Of a DNA stretch of 5,485 bases, positions 1 to 5,485 are shown one piece after another. Source of the DNA: an uncultured Chloroflexota bacterium (GTDB lineage Bacteria; Chloroflexota; Anaerolineae; Anaerolineales; Anaerolineaceae); the NCBI GenBank assembly GCA_902795255.1, contig CADBKS010000196.1, forward strand, positions 4,637 through 10,121. The letters run 5' to 3'. Made by a program: the position numbers and the translations under genes. Below the pieces are notes generated by a model. It did no database searches. It was not told the DNA's origin and saw nothing but the letters and a program-made list of their open reading frames with translations. Position 1 is the stretch's first letter. Each line of letters begins with the position of its first letter.

Positions 1-1
1 C

Positions 2-685
2 TGCCTGGAAAAACTCATTTCCGCGGATCCGGACTCGGAACTGTTTCTGCTCCCGGAGATGAGTTTCACCGGTTTCTCCATGAATACGCAGCTGATCGCC
101 GATCATGGAGAAGAAACGCTCGGCCGGATCCGTCAGCTCGCGGTGATGCACCATGTTTCCATCGGTTTCGGTTGGGTCCGTCCGGCAGGTGAAAAATGCG
201 AGAATGTTTACACGATCGTTGATCCGGACGGTGCCGTTATTTCCGAATATGTAAAGATCCATCCGTTTTCATATTCCGGCGAGGATCTTTACTTTGCCGG
301 CGGCAGCAAAACCGTCTCTTTCAGGATCGGGGGCATCCCGTTTTCCACCTTTATCTGCTACGATCTCCGTTTCCCGGAATCATTCAGGTGTGTATGCCGG
401 GATGTCCACGCGGTCATTATTCCGGCTAACTGGCCGGCGAAAAGAGCGGAGCACTGGAAAACCCTTCTCAGGGCGCGGGCGATCGAGAACCAGGTTTATA
501 TCTTTGCCGTCAACTGCTTCGGCGAAATGAACGGAGCCTTTTACAGCGGTGACTCCTGTGTGATCGATCCCAACGGCGATGTGGTCGCGGTGCTGTCCGG
601 TGAGGCGGGCGTCATCCGTTACGATTTTATTGATGATACGGAAAAGTTCAGAAAGGCATTTCCGGTTTTAAAGGATATCAAATAA
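2..685 (+). CDS. Carbon-nitrogen hydrolase (nitrilase superfamily), 5'-truncated
   Basis: Enzymes of this family hydrolyse amide or nitrile C-N bonds in small cytoplasmic metabolites through a Glu-Lys-Cys triad. All three residues are visible. The Glu is in LFLLPEM (codon 56-58), the Lys in YVKIHPF (codon 254-256) and the Cys nucleophile in FICYDLRFPE (codon 356-358). The frame is open from base 2 with no start, and the first in-window ATG (59) lies just after the catalytic Glu. The gene therefore certainly begins before the window; about 227 residues remain of a usual 250-280. The CYDLRFPE and NWP..R..HW..LL.ARAIENQ segments resemble the omega-amidase (YafV/NIT2-like) branch, which deamidates 2-oxoglutaramate-type omega-amides. 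That assignment is by motif memory and could be another branch. It ends at TAA 683-685, followed by two hairpins, so it is probably transcribed separately from the sugar operon. Confidence 0.93.
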   Translation, partial: CLEKLISADPDSELFLLPEMSFTGFSMNTQLIADHGEETLGRIRQLAVMHHVSIGFGWVRPAGEKCENVYTIVDPDGAVISEYVKIHPFSYSGEDLYFAGGSKTVSFRIGGIPFSTFICYDLRFPESFRCVCRDVHAVIIPANWPAKRAEHWKTLLRARAIENQVYIFAVNCFGEMNGAFYSGDSCVIDPNGDVVAVLSGEAGVIRYDFIDDTEKFRKAFPVLKDIK

Positions 686-691
686 AACCGG
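662..691 (+). repeat. Inverted repeat around the nitrilase stop codon
   Basis: CCGGTTTTA (662-670) and TAAAACCGG (683-691) are a perfect 9-bp inverted repeat with a 12-nt loop. The TAA stop codon lies in the right arm. As RNA it would fold at the end of the message, just upstream of a second hairpin at 715-746. There is no U-tract after it, so it is not a terminator by itself. It could be a 3' processing or stability element, or chance. Confidence 0.4.
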
Positions 692-714
692 GTAAAGCGG
701 TGCGGATATCCGTT

Positions 715-746
715 CAGAGCCATGATCAGGCTCGGTCATGGCTCTG
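715..746 (+). terminator. Hairpin ending the nitrilase transcript, possible terminator
   Basis: CAGAGCCATGA (715-725) pairs perfectly with TCATGGCTCTG (736-746): an 11-bp stem with a 10-nt loop, 30 bp after the nitrilase stop. The following bases are TTCTCAT rather than a run of T, so this is at best a weak intrinsic terminator. Its position between an ended gene and a new AT-rich promoter supports a transcript boundary here. Confidence 0.5.
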
Positions 747-751
747 TTCTC

Positions 752-763
752 ATAATCGATTAT
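752..763. promoter_or_regulatory. 12-bp perfect palindrome, candidate operator
   Basis: ATAATCGATTAT is perfectly self-complementary. It lies about 36 bp upstream of the proposed -35 box of the ROK-kinase operon. A dimeric winged-helix protein such as the ROK repressor encoded next to it could bind such a site. The assignment rests only on symmetry and position, and the region is AT-rich. Confidence 0.3.
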
Positions 764-798
764 TACATTTTTCATTTCCGAATGTGACAGATTTCAGA

Positions 799-829
799 TT
801 GTCAGCCGGAAGCTTGCCATTATTATAAT
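799..829 (+). promoter_or_regulatory. Candidate sigma-70 type promoter of the ROK-kinase operon
   Basis: A perfect -10 box TATAAT (824-829) has a near-consensus -35 box TTGTCA (799-804) upstream. The spacer is 19 bp, longer than the ideal 17, so the -35 assignment is the weaker part. Transcription would start near 836, leaving an untranslated leader of about 25 nt before the ATG at 861. This is the only AT-rich gene-free stretch in the window and the only place with a consensus -10 in front of a gene. Confidence 0.5.
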
Positions 830-849
830 TAATAAACTTTGTTAATAAA
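820..849. promoter_or_regulatory. AT-rich symmetric repeats over the -10 box and leader, candidate autoregulatory operator
   Basis: TTATTATAATTAATAA (820-835) has 6-bp inverted arms, TTATTA and TAATAA, around the core of the -10 box. Overlapping it, TTAATAAA occurs twice in direct orientation (829-836 and 842-849). The same bases form an imperfect inverted repeat, 7 of 9 positions, around TTT at 838-840. A repressor bound here would block both polymerase and the leader. Low sequence complexity makes chance symmetry likely, so confidence is limited. Confidence 0.3.
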
Positions 850-860
850 GGGGAGGGGGA

Positions 861-1964
861 ATGGTAACCAGCGGCAAACCTGGGCTGATCCGCAGATATA
901 ACCGTGATTTGATACGTGACCTGATACAGACCCACGGACCTGTGACCAAGGTCGAGCTTGCGCGGCTGTCAGGTGCCAGCATCCCCACGGTGAATAAGAT
1001 CGTCAACCAGCTGGAGGCGGACGGTGAGGTTTGCCGGACGGCCGATGAAACAGGCAGTATCGGGAGAAAAGCCGCGAGTTATACAGTGAATAAAGAAGCC
1101 GGCTATTTCATCGTTTTCTTTATTCAGAACGGTGTGATCGAGGCGGCCCTGGCGGATTACTACGGGGAGATCCTCCTGAAGAAAAGTGTTTCTCCCGCGG
1201 TGAATTCGCCGGATGAAGTCAACAGCGCGGTGCTGGATCTGATCGATGCCCTCCGCAGCACCATCCCTGCCGAAAAGCTGACCGCGGTCGGGCTGGGGGT
1301 CCCCGGCGTGATCGCCCCGGATCAGCGGATCATCGCGATCCCGACAGTTCCCTGCTGGGAGGGGTATGACCTGATCCCCGTGCTGGAAGCCCATTGTCAT
1401 GTTCCGGTTTTTCTGGAAAATGACGTGAAGCTGATGACCATCGGAATTTACAGACGCGAGTTTGCCGAACGCTGCAGAAATATGATCTTCCTCTATGTAT
1501 CGGAAGGTCTCGGTGCGGGCATCGTTATCAACGGACGTCTGTATAAGGGCTATAATAATTTCGCCGGCGAATACGGGTTTATGGTTCCGGATTTTGATCA
1601 TTCGGTCAGCCACCCGGACTGGACCGGCGATCTGGAAATAAAACTTCGTCCGCTTGCCGAAAAGAAGGTCCGGAACTGCGGACTCGATCCGTCGGAATCG
1701 GATCTGTTTATCCAGATCCTTTCCGGGGTGATCACGAATTTTACGGCGGTGCTGAATCCGGATGTGATTGCGGTCTGCGCGCCGAACGTGACCGAATCAG
1801 ACCTTTCGGAAATCCGGAAACTGACGCTTGCGCGCATTCCGGACAGCTGTATGCCTGAACTGCTGCTTACCGATGTCGGTGATTACGGTGTCAGCGGCGT
1901 GATCGATCTCTGCATGTCAGGGATCAAAAGCCGCATCAGTCTGGTCGACGAAACGGGAATCTGA
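861..1964 (+). CDS. ROK-family transcriptional regulator (sugar-responsive repressor)
   Basis: The 367-residue protein has an N-terminal winged helix-turn-helix (about 9-75, with TKVELARLSGASIPTVNKIV as the HTH and GRKA at the wing), then a ROK sugar-kinase-like domain (about 80-360). Such proteins (XylR/NagC/Mlc type) bind operator DNA as oligomers and release on binding a sugar or sugar phosphate. ROK landmarks seen are GLGVPGVI (144-151), LEND (185-188), GLGAGIVINGRLYKG (216-230) and GEYG (236-239). The N-terminal phosphate motif DxGxT is replaced by FFIQNG (86-91), the zinc His of GEIGH is Phe240, and the cysteine-rich zinc motif is absent. It is therefore a regulator without kinase function. 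The start is supported by a GGGGAGGGGG ribosome site at 850-859 and by N-terminal alignment to family starts. It probably controls itself and the downstream sugar genes. Confidence 0.93.
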   Translation: MVTSGKPGLIRRYNRDLIRDLIQTHGPVTKVELARLSGASIPTVNKIVNQLEADGEVCRTADETGSIGRKAASYTVNKEAGYFIVFFIQNGVIEAALADYYGEILLKKSVSPAVNSPDEVNSAVLDLIDALRSTIPAEKLTAVGLGVPGVIAPDQRIIAIPTVPCWEGYDLIPVLEAHCHVPVFLENDVKLMTIGIYRREFAERCRNMIFLYVSEGLGAGIVINGRLYKGYNNFAGEYGFMVPDFDHSVSHPDWTGDLEIKLRPLAEKKVRNCGLDPSESDLFIQILSGVITNFTAVLNPDVIAVCAPNVTESDLSEIRKLTLARIPDSCMPELLLTDVGDYGVSGVIDLCMSGIKSRISLVDETGI

Positions 1965-1966
1965 TT

Positions 1967-2923
1967 ATGGACAATGAAGCCAGGTACCTGATCAGCATTG
2001 ACGGCGGCGGTACAAAGACCGGCCTCTGTGTCTATGACTGTGCCGCGGATGCGGTCAAAAGCTGTACACGCGGCGGGGGAAATTATAAAACGCACGGCAT
2101 CGAAACCGTAAAAACGCGGATCGGTGACGGACTGCGGGAGCTTCTGCCCGAAGTTGAAGAGATCCCTGACGCGGTACGTTTTCTGGTAATGGGAACCTCG
2201 GGCTGTGATACCCGGCAGGATGCGGAGGTTTATCGTGAAATGATGCAGTCGCTGGGTTTCCCGCCTGAAAAAATGCTGATCTGCAACGATTCGGAAATGC
2301 TCTTTCGGTCACTCGCGGATGCCCCCGGCATTTGTGTCGTTGCCGGTACGGGGACGATCGCCCTTTCTTTTGAGCGGAACGGAATGATCCGCCGGGCGGG
2401 CGGATGGGGTGCTCCGGTCAGTGACGAGGGCTCCGGATACTGGATCGGGGCCTCGGTCATCAGGGAATATCTTGAATGGGTCGACGGGTTTGGTATCGAA
2501 GATGCGTTTTTCAGCCGGCTGCGGGAGGTTTCACCTGCAGGCGATCCGGAAGAAGCAGCGGCGATTCTTGCCGCCCTGCATCCGGCCCGGATTGCGGATT
2601 GGGCGCAAACAGTTCTGGAAGCGGCTGATTCTGATGAACTTTGCAGAAAGATCGTGAAGCTCGCTGCCGAAAAAACAGCCCTTCTGGCCGCTTCTGTCTA
2701 TCGGAAAAGTAATTTCTGGACTGAAACCGGTATCTGCATCGTGGAAAGCGGCGGTCTGTTCAGAAATGCGTTCTATGAGCGGGTCTTCAGGAACAGCCTG
2801 GAAGAGCTCCTGCCGGCCCGGAATTACAGCTTTCTCCGTTCCGACGGGACCCCGGCAGAGGACGGGATCCGTCTGGCCAAAAAACTGTCACTTGATACGG
2901 CAATAGCTCAATCGTGTGATTGA
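1967..2923 (+). CDS. BadF/BadG/BcrA/BcrD-type ATPase, N-acetylglucosamine-kinase-like sugar kinase
   Basis: This is a 318-residue cytoplasmic protein of the ASKHA fold. ATP-binding motifs are in order: phosphate-1 DGGGTKT (12-18), phosphate-2 VVAGTGTIA (124-132), and adenosine loop ESGGLFRN (260-267). The segment GGWG..VSDEGSGYWIG (145-161) is a hallmark of N-acetylglucosamine kinases and relatives. ND (107-108) occupies the place of the catalytic Asp, and GGGNYKTHG (36-44) matches the substrate-loop Asn region. The family also contains benzoyl-CoA-reductase activators, but those carry cysteines for an iron-sulfur cluster that are not evident here, and the neighbours are sugar genes. Phosphorylation of an imported hexose or amino sugar is the best inference; the exact substrate is unknown. 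ATG follows the regulator's TGA by 2 bp with a weak ribosome site, implying translational coupling. Confidence 0.9.
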   Translation: MDNEARYLISIDGGGTKTGLCVYDCAADAVKSCTRGGGNYKTHGIETVKTRIGDGLRELLPEVEEIPDAVRFLVMGTSGCDTRQDAEVYREMMQSLGFPPEKMLICNDSEMLFRSLADAPGICVVAGTGTIALSFERNGMIRRAGGWGAPVSDEGSGYWIGASVIREYLEWVDGFGIEDAFFSRLREVSPAGDPEEAAAILAALHPARIADWAQTVLEAADSDELCRKIVKLAAEKTALLAASVYRKSNFWTETGICIVESGGLFRNAFYERVFRNSLEELLPARNYSFLRSDGTPAEDGIRLAKKLSLDTAIAQSCD

Positions 2924-2924
2924 G
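2907..2924 (+). promoter_or_regulatory. Inverted repeat over the kinase stop codon
   Basis: CTCAATC (2907-2913) and GATTGAG (2918-2924) form a perfect 7-bp inverted repeat with a GTGT loop, overlapping the TGA at 2921-2923. An A-rich stretch follows, not a U-tract, so it is not an intrinsic terminator. It could be an operator in front of the binding-protein gene or a small RNA hairpin setting expression between the two cistrons. It shares AATC/GATT half-sites with the palindrome at 752-763, which is suggestive at most. Confidence 0.35.
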
Positions 2925-2952
2925 AGTGCAAAAATAAAAAGAGGAGTAGAAA

Positions 2953-3891
2953 ATGAAAAAGACGCTTGTTTGTGTTTTGCTGGTTCTCGTGATCAGCATG
3001 TTCGCTTCCGTCTTCTCAGCGTACGCGGATGAACCCGTGACGGTTGGGTTTGCTGCTGCCAGCTCCGGCTGGCCGTGGTATGCCACGTTCATCCAGCACG
3101 TTGAGGACCGCTGCAAAGCCAATGGCTGGGAATCCGTGATCCTCTCAGCTGACGGTGATGTCGCGACCCAGCTCAATCAGGTTCTGGATCTGATCGAGAA
3201 AAAGGTCGACTACATCATCCTTGGCCCGCTGGATGCGCTTGCCTCTGTTCCCGCCCTGGAAAAGGCGCATGAAGCCGGTATCCCGGTCATCATTATCGGC
3301 AACGATATTGATGAACAGTACTGGGATCTGGTTGCCGGTATCCGTGTCATCGATGACCGCGATCTCGGCCGCAGCGCTGCGGAGATCATGGCCGACGTCC
3401 TCAAAGACAAAGACAGCAAGAAGATCTTCGTTGTCGACGGTCTTGCCGGACAGCCTGCGGTGACGCTTCGCTGGGAAGAAATGACTCCTGTTTTTGAAAA
3501 AGAAGGCATCGAAGTCGTTGCTTCCGAATATGCTGACTGGGATATGGTGAAAGCCATTGCCGTGACCGAAGATATGGTCACCCGCTTCCCGAACATCGAT
3601 GCCGTGCTCTCCATTGACGGTTCCATGACCGCCGGTGTGGTCCAGGTCCTGGAAGAATCCGGTATGGAAGATACCCCGATCGTCGGGCTTGGCGGCACCG
3701 CTGCCGAACTGGAACTGCTGAAAGAAGGTAAGATCGTCGGTACCGCCTGTCAGTCCCCCGGAATGAACGCGGAAGACGCCATGGACGCTATCGAAGCCCT
3801 TGCCCGCGGTGAAGAGATCGAAAAGCGCGTTACGGTCAACACCCCGAAGACCTTCGCTGATAACATCGAAGACTGCCCGGGTGACTGGTAA
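2953..3891 (+). CDS. Sugar ABC transporter substrate-binding protein (ribose/galactose-binding type)
   Basis: This 312-residue exported protein captures a sugar for an ABC importer. A signal peptide is clear: MKKT, a hydrophobic core (about 5-22), and an AYA|DEP cleavage site after residue 25. No lipobox Cys is present, so it should be soluble in the periplasm or secreted. The mature part fits the periplasmic-binding-protein type 1 fold (Peripla_BP_4). Landmarks are VGFAAASSGWPWY (31-43), where aromatics may stack on sugar, DYIILGPLDA (86-95), AHEAGIPVIIIGND (105-118), DGLAGQP (162-168), and FPNIDAVLSIDG (212-223) followed by GLGGTA (245-250). Length is normal. The start has a GAGGAG site at 2941-2946. 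All eight Arg codons are CGC or CGT, unlike the CGG/AGA/AGG-rich neighbours, consistent with high expression. The ligand cannot be read from sequence. Confidence 0.94.
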   Translation: MKKTLVCVLLVLVISMFASVFSAYADEPVTVGFAAASSGWPWYATFIQHVEDRCKANGWESVILSADGDVATQLNQVLDLIEKKVDYIILGPLDALASVPALEKAHEAGIPVIIIGNDIDEQYWDLVAGIRVIDDRDLGRSAAEIMADVLKDKDSKKIFVVDGLAGQPAVTLRWEEMTPVFEKEGIEVVASEYADWDMVKAIAVTEDMVTRFPNIDAVLSIDGSMTAGVVQVLEESGMEDTPIVGLGGTAAELELLKEGKIVGTACQSPGMNAEDAMDAIEALARGEEIEKRVTVNTPKTFADNIEDCPGDW

Positions 3892-3904
3892 TCAATAGAA
3901 CGGA

Positions 3905-3932
3905 ACGGCCTGCGGGATCTCCCGCAGGCCGT
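3905..3932 (+). promoter_or_regulatory. Strong GC-rich intercistronic hairpin after the binding-protein gene
   Basis: ACGGCCTGCGGG (3905-3916) and CCCGCAGGCCGT (3921-3932) form a perfect 12-bp stem with a 4-nt loop ATCT, 13 bp after the stop of the binding-protein gene. CTTCAAAACG follows instead of a T-run, so complete intrinsic termination is unlikely. The position is typical of hairpins that protect the abundant binding-protein message from 3' decay or allow partial read-through to the less needed transporter genes. The hairpin is certain as sequence; its role is inferred. Confidence 0.7.
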
Positions 3933-4050
3933 CTTCAAAACGTGAAAGGTGCCGTTCGAAAAAGGATGACCCTGCGGAATGAGCGGTTTGTTCCTGTCCG
4001 GTTATCAGTTTTCCAATGTCAATTTTCAAAAACAGAACAGGGGAGGGTTC

Positions 4051-5280
4051 ATGAAGGATTTTAAATTCTTTACTCAGATCTCCACATCTCATTCATCCGA
4101 AGAAAGTCTCGATCCGCCGGCGCTGCGCAGACGTCTGGATGAGATCAGCGCTCTGCTGCCTTTATCCGGCCTGATCGTCGGAAGTTATGAAAACAAAGCC
4201 GTTTTCGATGCGGTGACCCGGAAGAAACGTCCCGGGGACCCGGAAACTTATCTGTGGTACAACCTTCTCTCGGATTATCCCGGACAGGATGAGCATGAAT
4301 CCGTCATCACCGACCGGGGAGCCGGCTGCAAAAAATGGTTTGGCTGGGGGGAGGACGCGCAGGATGAGGTGACGGAGAGCTTTATGTTTTCCTGTCCGAA
4401 TCATCCGGAAGCCAGACAGAAGGCCCTGGAAGGGCTGGACAGCCTGCTGAGCCGCTATCCCTTTGACGGTGTTTTTCTGGATAAATTCCGCTTTCCTTCT
4501 CCTGCGAGCGGTCTGGATCTGGTCTTCAGCTGCTTCTGTCCGCATTGTTATGAAAAAGCCGCGGCGGCAGGACTTGATCTGGATGATGTGAAACGGGAAC
4601 TGCGGGAGTGGTCCGGGAACCGGGCCGGGCTTTCCGGCCGTCCGGATGACTGGATGGATGCCTTGCTTGCGGACAAACCGGCGCTGCGGAAGTTCCTGCG
4701 TTTCCGGATCGATTCGGTCCTTGATATCGTGAAGAAAGTCCGGAAAGTCACGGACGCTCATGGCGTGAAACTGGCTTTTGACCTGTTCTCTCCGGCTTTC
4801 GCGGAAATCGTCGGTTACGATTATGCGGAACTGAAAAAGTATGCGGACTGGGTGAAACCGATGACCTATCAGTACGCGTTCGGTCCCGCGGGGCTTCGTC
4901 TGGAGACGATTTCCCTGATCGAAGGGATCCAAAAGGAATTCGGACTGTCTGAGACGAAGCTGTTTGAACGGGCCGCGGAGATCGTCCCGTGGTTCACACC
5001 CGAAAAATACCGGGCACTGAAGGAGACTGCGGTCCCGATGGAATGGATCGAATCGGAAATGGCGGCTTCCATGCGTCTGATGGAGGGAACGCCGGTCTAT
5101 TTCGGACTGGAATGTGTTTCTTTCCCCGGTGTGATCGATGTGAAACCGGACCAGGCAGCCGCGCTGCTTGAGGCCGCGCTGAAAAATAACGCGGACGGGA
5201 CTGTCCTTTCCTGGGACCTGATGCATATGCCTGCTGAAAACCTGCGGGCGATGAGGGGTGTATATGATCAGCGGGGATAG
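4051..5280 (+). CDS. Putative TIM-barrel glycoside-hydrolase-like protein, specificity unknown
   Basis: This is a 409-residue protein without signal peptide or membrane segment, so probably cytoplasmic. No characterised family is recognised with certainty. The alternation of hydrophobic strands and helices looks like a (beta/alpha)8 barrel: FKFFTQIS (4-11), SGLIVGSY (39-46), [12 protein letters not shown] (138-149), [10 protein letters not shown] (239-248), DWVKPMTYQ (266-274), [10 protein letters not shown] (348-357) and GTVLSWDL (383-390). D-G-V-F-L-D-x-F-R resembles the DGIhlDxxRyP motif of hypothetical glycosyl hydrolases (GHL/DUF187-like). D139, D144, D244, E354 and D389 sit at strand ends and are candidate catalytic acids. 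A cysteine cluster CFCPHC (161-166), plus C115, may bind a metal. The start at 4051 has AGGGGAGGG at 4039-4047; the in-frame ATG at 3979 lacks a ribosome site. Its place between transporter genes suggests it acts on the imported compound. Confidence 0.78.
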   Translation: MKDFKFFTQISTSHSSEESLDPPALRRRLDEISALLPLSGLIVGSYENKAVFDAVTRKKRPGDPETYLWYNLLSDYPGQDEHESVITDRGAGCKKWFGWGEDAQDEVTESFMFSCPNHPEARQKALEGLDSLLSRYPFDGVFLDKFRFPSPASGLDLVFSCFCPHCYEKAAAAGLDLDDVKRELREWSGNRAGLSGRPDDWMDALLADKPALRKFLRFRIDSVLDIVKKVRKVTDAHGVKLAFDLFSPAFAEIVGYDYAELKKYADWVKPMTYQYAFGPAGLRLETISLIEGIQKEFGLSETKLFERAAEIVPWFTPEKYRALKETAVPMEWIESEMAASMRLMEGTPVYFGLECVSFPGVIDVKPDQAAALLEAALKNNADGTVLSWDLMHMPAENLRAMRGVYDQRG

Positions 5281-5485
5281 CAAAACGATCATTGAAATGC
5301 GCGGTATCTCCAAATATTATCCCGGTGTGACCGCGCTGGATCATGTTGATCTGGATATTATTGAGGGCGAAGTCCATGCACTGGCCGGGAAAAACGGTGC
5401 CGGAAAATCGACCCTGATCAAGATCCTGGGCGGTGCCGCCAGGCCCGACACCGGAGAGATCCTGTTCCGAGGTAAGAAGGTGGTG
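5264..5485 (+). CDS. Sugar ABC transporter ATP-binding protein (RbsA/MglA type), 3'-truncated
   Basis: The first 74 codons are present and the frame is open to the window edge. [11 protein letters not shown] (15-25) followed by [23 protein letters not shown] (35-57) is the N-terminal signature of the duplicated ATPases of ribose/galactose/xylose (CUT2) importers, which bind ATP on the cytoplasmic face and power sugar uptake. Walker A is GKNGAGKST (42-50); the second residue is Lys where the family usually has Glu, which still fits GxxGxGKST. Full family members are about 500 residues with two ATPase halves, so most of the gene lies outside. ATG 5264 follows AGGGGTG (5254-5260) and overlaps the stop of the barrel gene by 17 bp, implying translational coupling. 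It matches the type of the binding protein at 2953, so the two probably form one importer. Confidence 0.93.
   Translation, partial: MISGDSKTIIEMRGISKYYPGVTALDHVDLDIIEGEVHALAGKNGAGKSTLIKILGGAARPDTGEILFRGKKVV

Noticed and set aside
703..712. 10-bp palindrome CGGATATCCG after the nitrilase gene
   Set aside because: It is short and isolated between two stronger hairpins, without a promoter element beside it. It is likely chance.
969..1613. Minus-strand open frame (214 codons) opposite the ROK gene
   Set aside because: It lies wholly inside the ROK coding region, has no recognisable domain and no ribosome site I could support.
3979..4050. Upstream in-frame ATG that would lengthen the barrel protein by 24 residues
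   Set aside because: It has no Shine-Dalgarno sequence, and the added residues are not family-like. ATG 4051 has AGGGGAGGG at ideal distance and starts the first barrel strand directly.
3892..4050. Separate promoter for the barrel-ATPase genes
   Set aside because: Candidates such as TTGTTC (3988-3993) have no acceptable -10 at 16-18 bp. Read-through past the hairpin explains expression better.
3966..4064. 32-codon open frame before and overlapping the barrel gene start, possible leader peptide
   Set aside because: Its AAAGG lies directly against the ATG, too close for initiation. The composition is unremarkable, and there is no attenuator hairpin with a U-tract in the right place.
4162..5313. 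Long open frame on the minus strand (383 codons) opposite the barrel gene
   Set aside because: It is antisense to a well-supported gene with a good ribosome site and family-like motifs. Its translation is rich in Arg, His, Phe and Gln without recognisable motifs, as expected of a codon-bias shadow.
1..5485. CRISPR arrays, tRNA/rRNA genes, insertion sequences, attachment sites
   Set aside because: No spaced direct repeats, cloverleaf-like segments, transposase frames or terminal inverted repeats were found on reading both strands.

Overview
This window looks like ordinary bacterial chromosome, with all supported genes on the + strand, tight intergenic gaps and strong purine-rich Shine-Dalgarno sites (AGGGGAGG type). 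By eye the base composition is a little above half G+C in genes and clearly AT-rich only in the one long promoter region. The gene families (ROK regulator, BadF/NAG-type kinase, ribose-type ABC importer, uncharacterised TIM-barrel hydrolase) suit a carbohydrate-using heterotroph such as a gut or rumen Clostridia-like bacterium or a spirochaete. The sequence alone does not settle which. The binding protein has a signal-peptidase-I site rather than a lipobox, which is compatible with either.

Layout: (i) 2-685 is the 3' part of a nitrilase-superfamily amidohydrolase whose start lies before the window. It ends in two hairpins (662-691 and 715-746). (ii) 747-860 is an AT-rich promoter/operator region with several small palindromes. 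(iii) 861-1964 is a ROK-family repressor, followed after 2 bp by a BadF/BadG/BcrA/BcrD-type (N-acetylglucosamine-kinase-like) sugar kinase at 1967-2923. (iv) 2953-3891 is a secreted sugar-binding protein of the ribose/galactose-binding (CUT2) class, followed by a strong GC-rich hairpin (3905-3932). (v) 4051-5280 is a cytoplasmic TIM-barrel, glycoside-hydrolase-like protein of unknown specificity. (vi) 5264-end is the start of an RbsA/MglA-type sugar ABC ATPase, overlapping the previous gene by 17 bp and cut by the window edge.

Genes 861-5485 read as one operon for sensing, importing, cleaving and phosphorylating a carbohydrate. The binding protein delivers the substrate to an ABC importer whose ATPase begins here and whose permease should lie just downstream. 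The barrel protein may process the imported compound in the cytoplasm, the kinase would phosphorylate the released sugar, and the ROK protein would repress until a ligand is present. The substrate is not identifiable from sequence; an amino sugar or its glycoside is only a guess from the kinase family. The most unusual element is the barrel protein with a CxCxxC cysteine cluster, inserted between the binding protein and the ATPase. The nitrilase gene probably belongs to a separate upstream unit.
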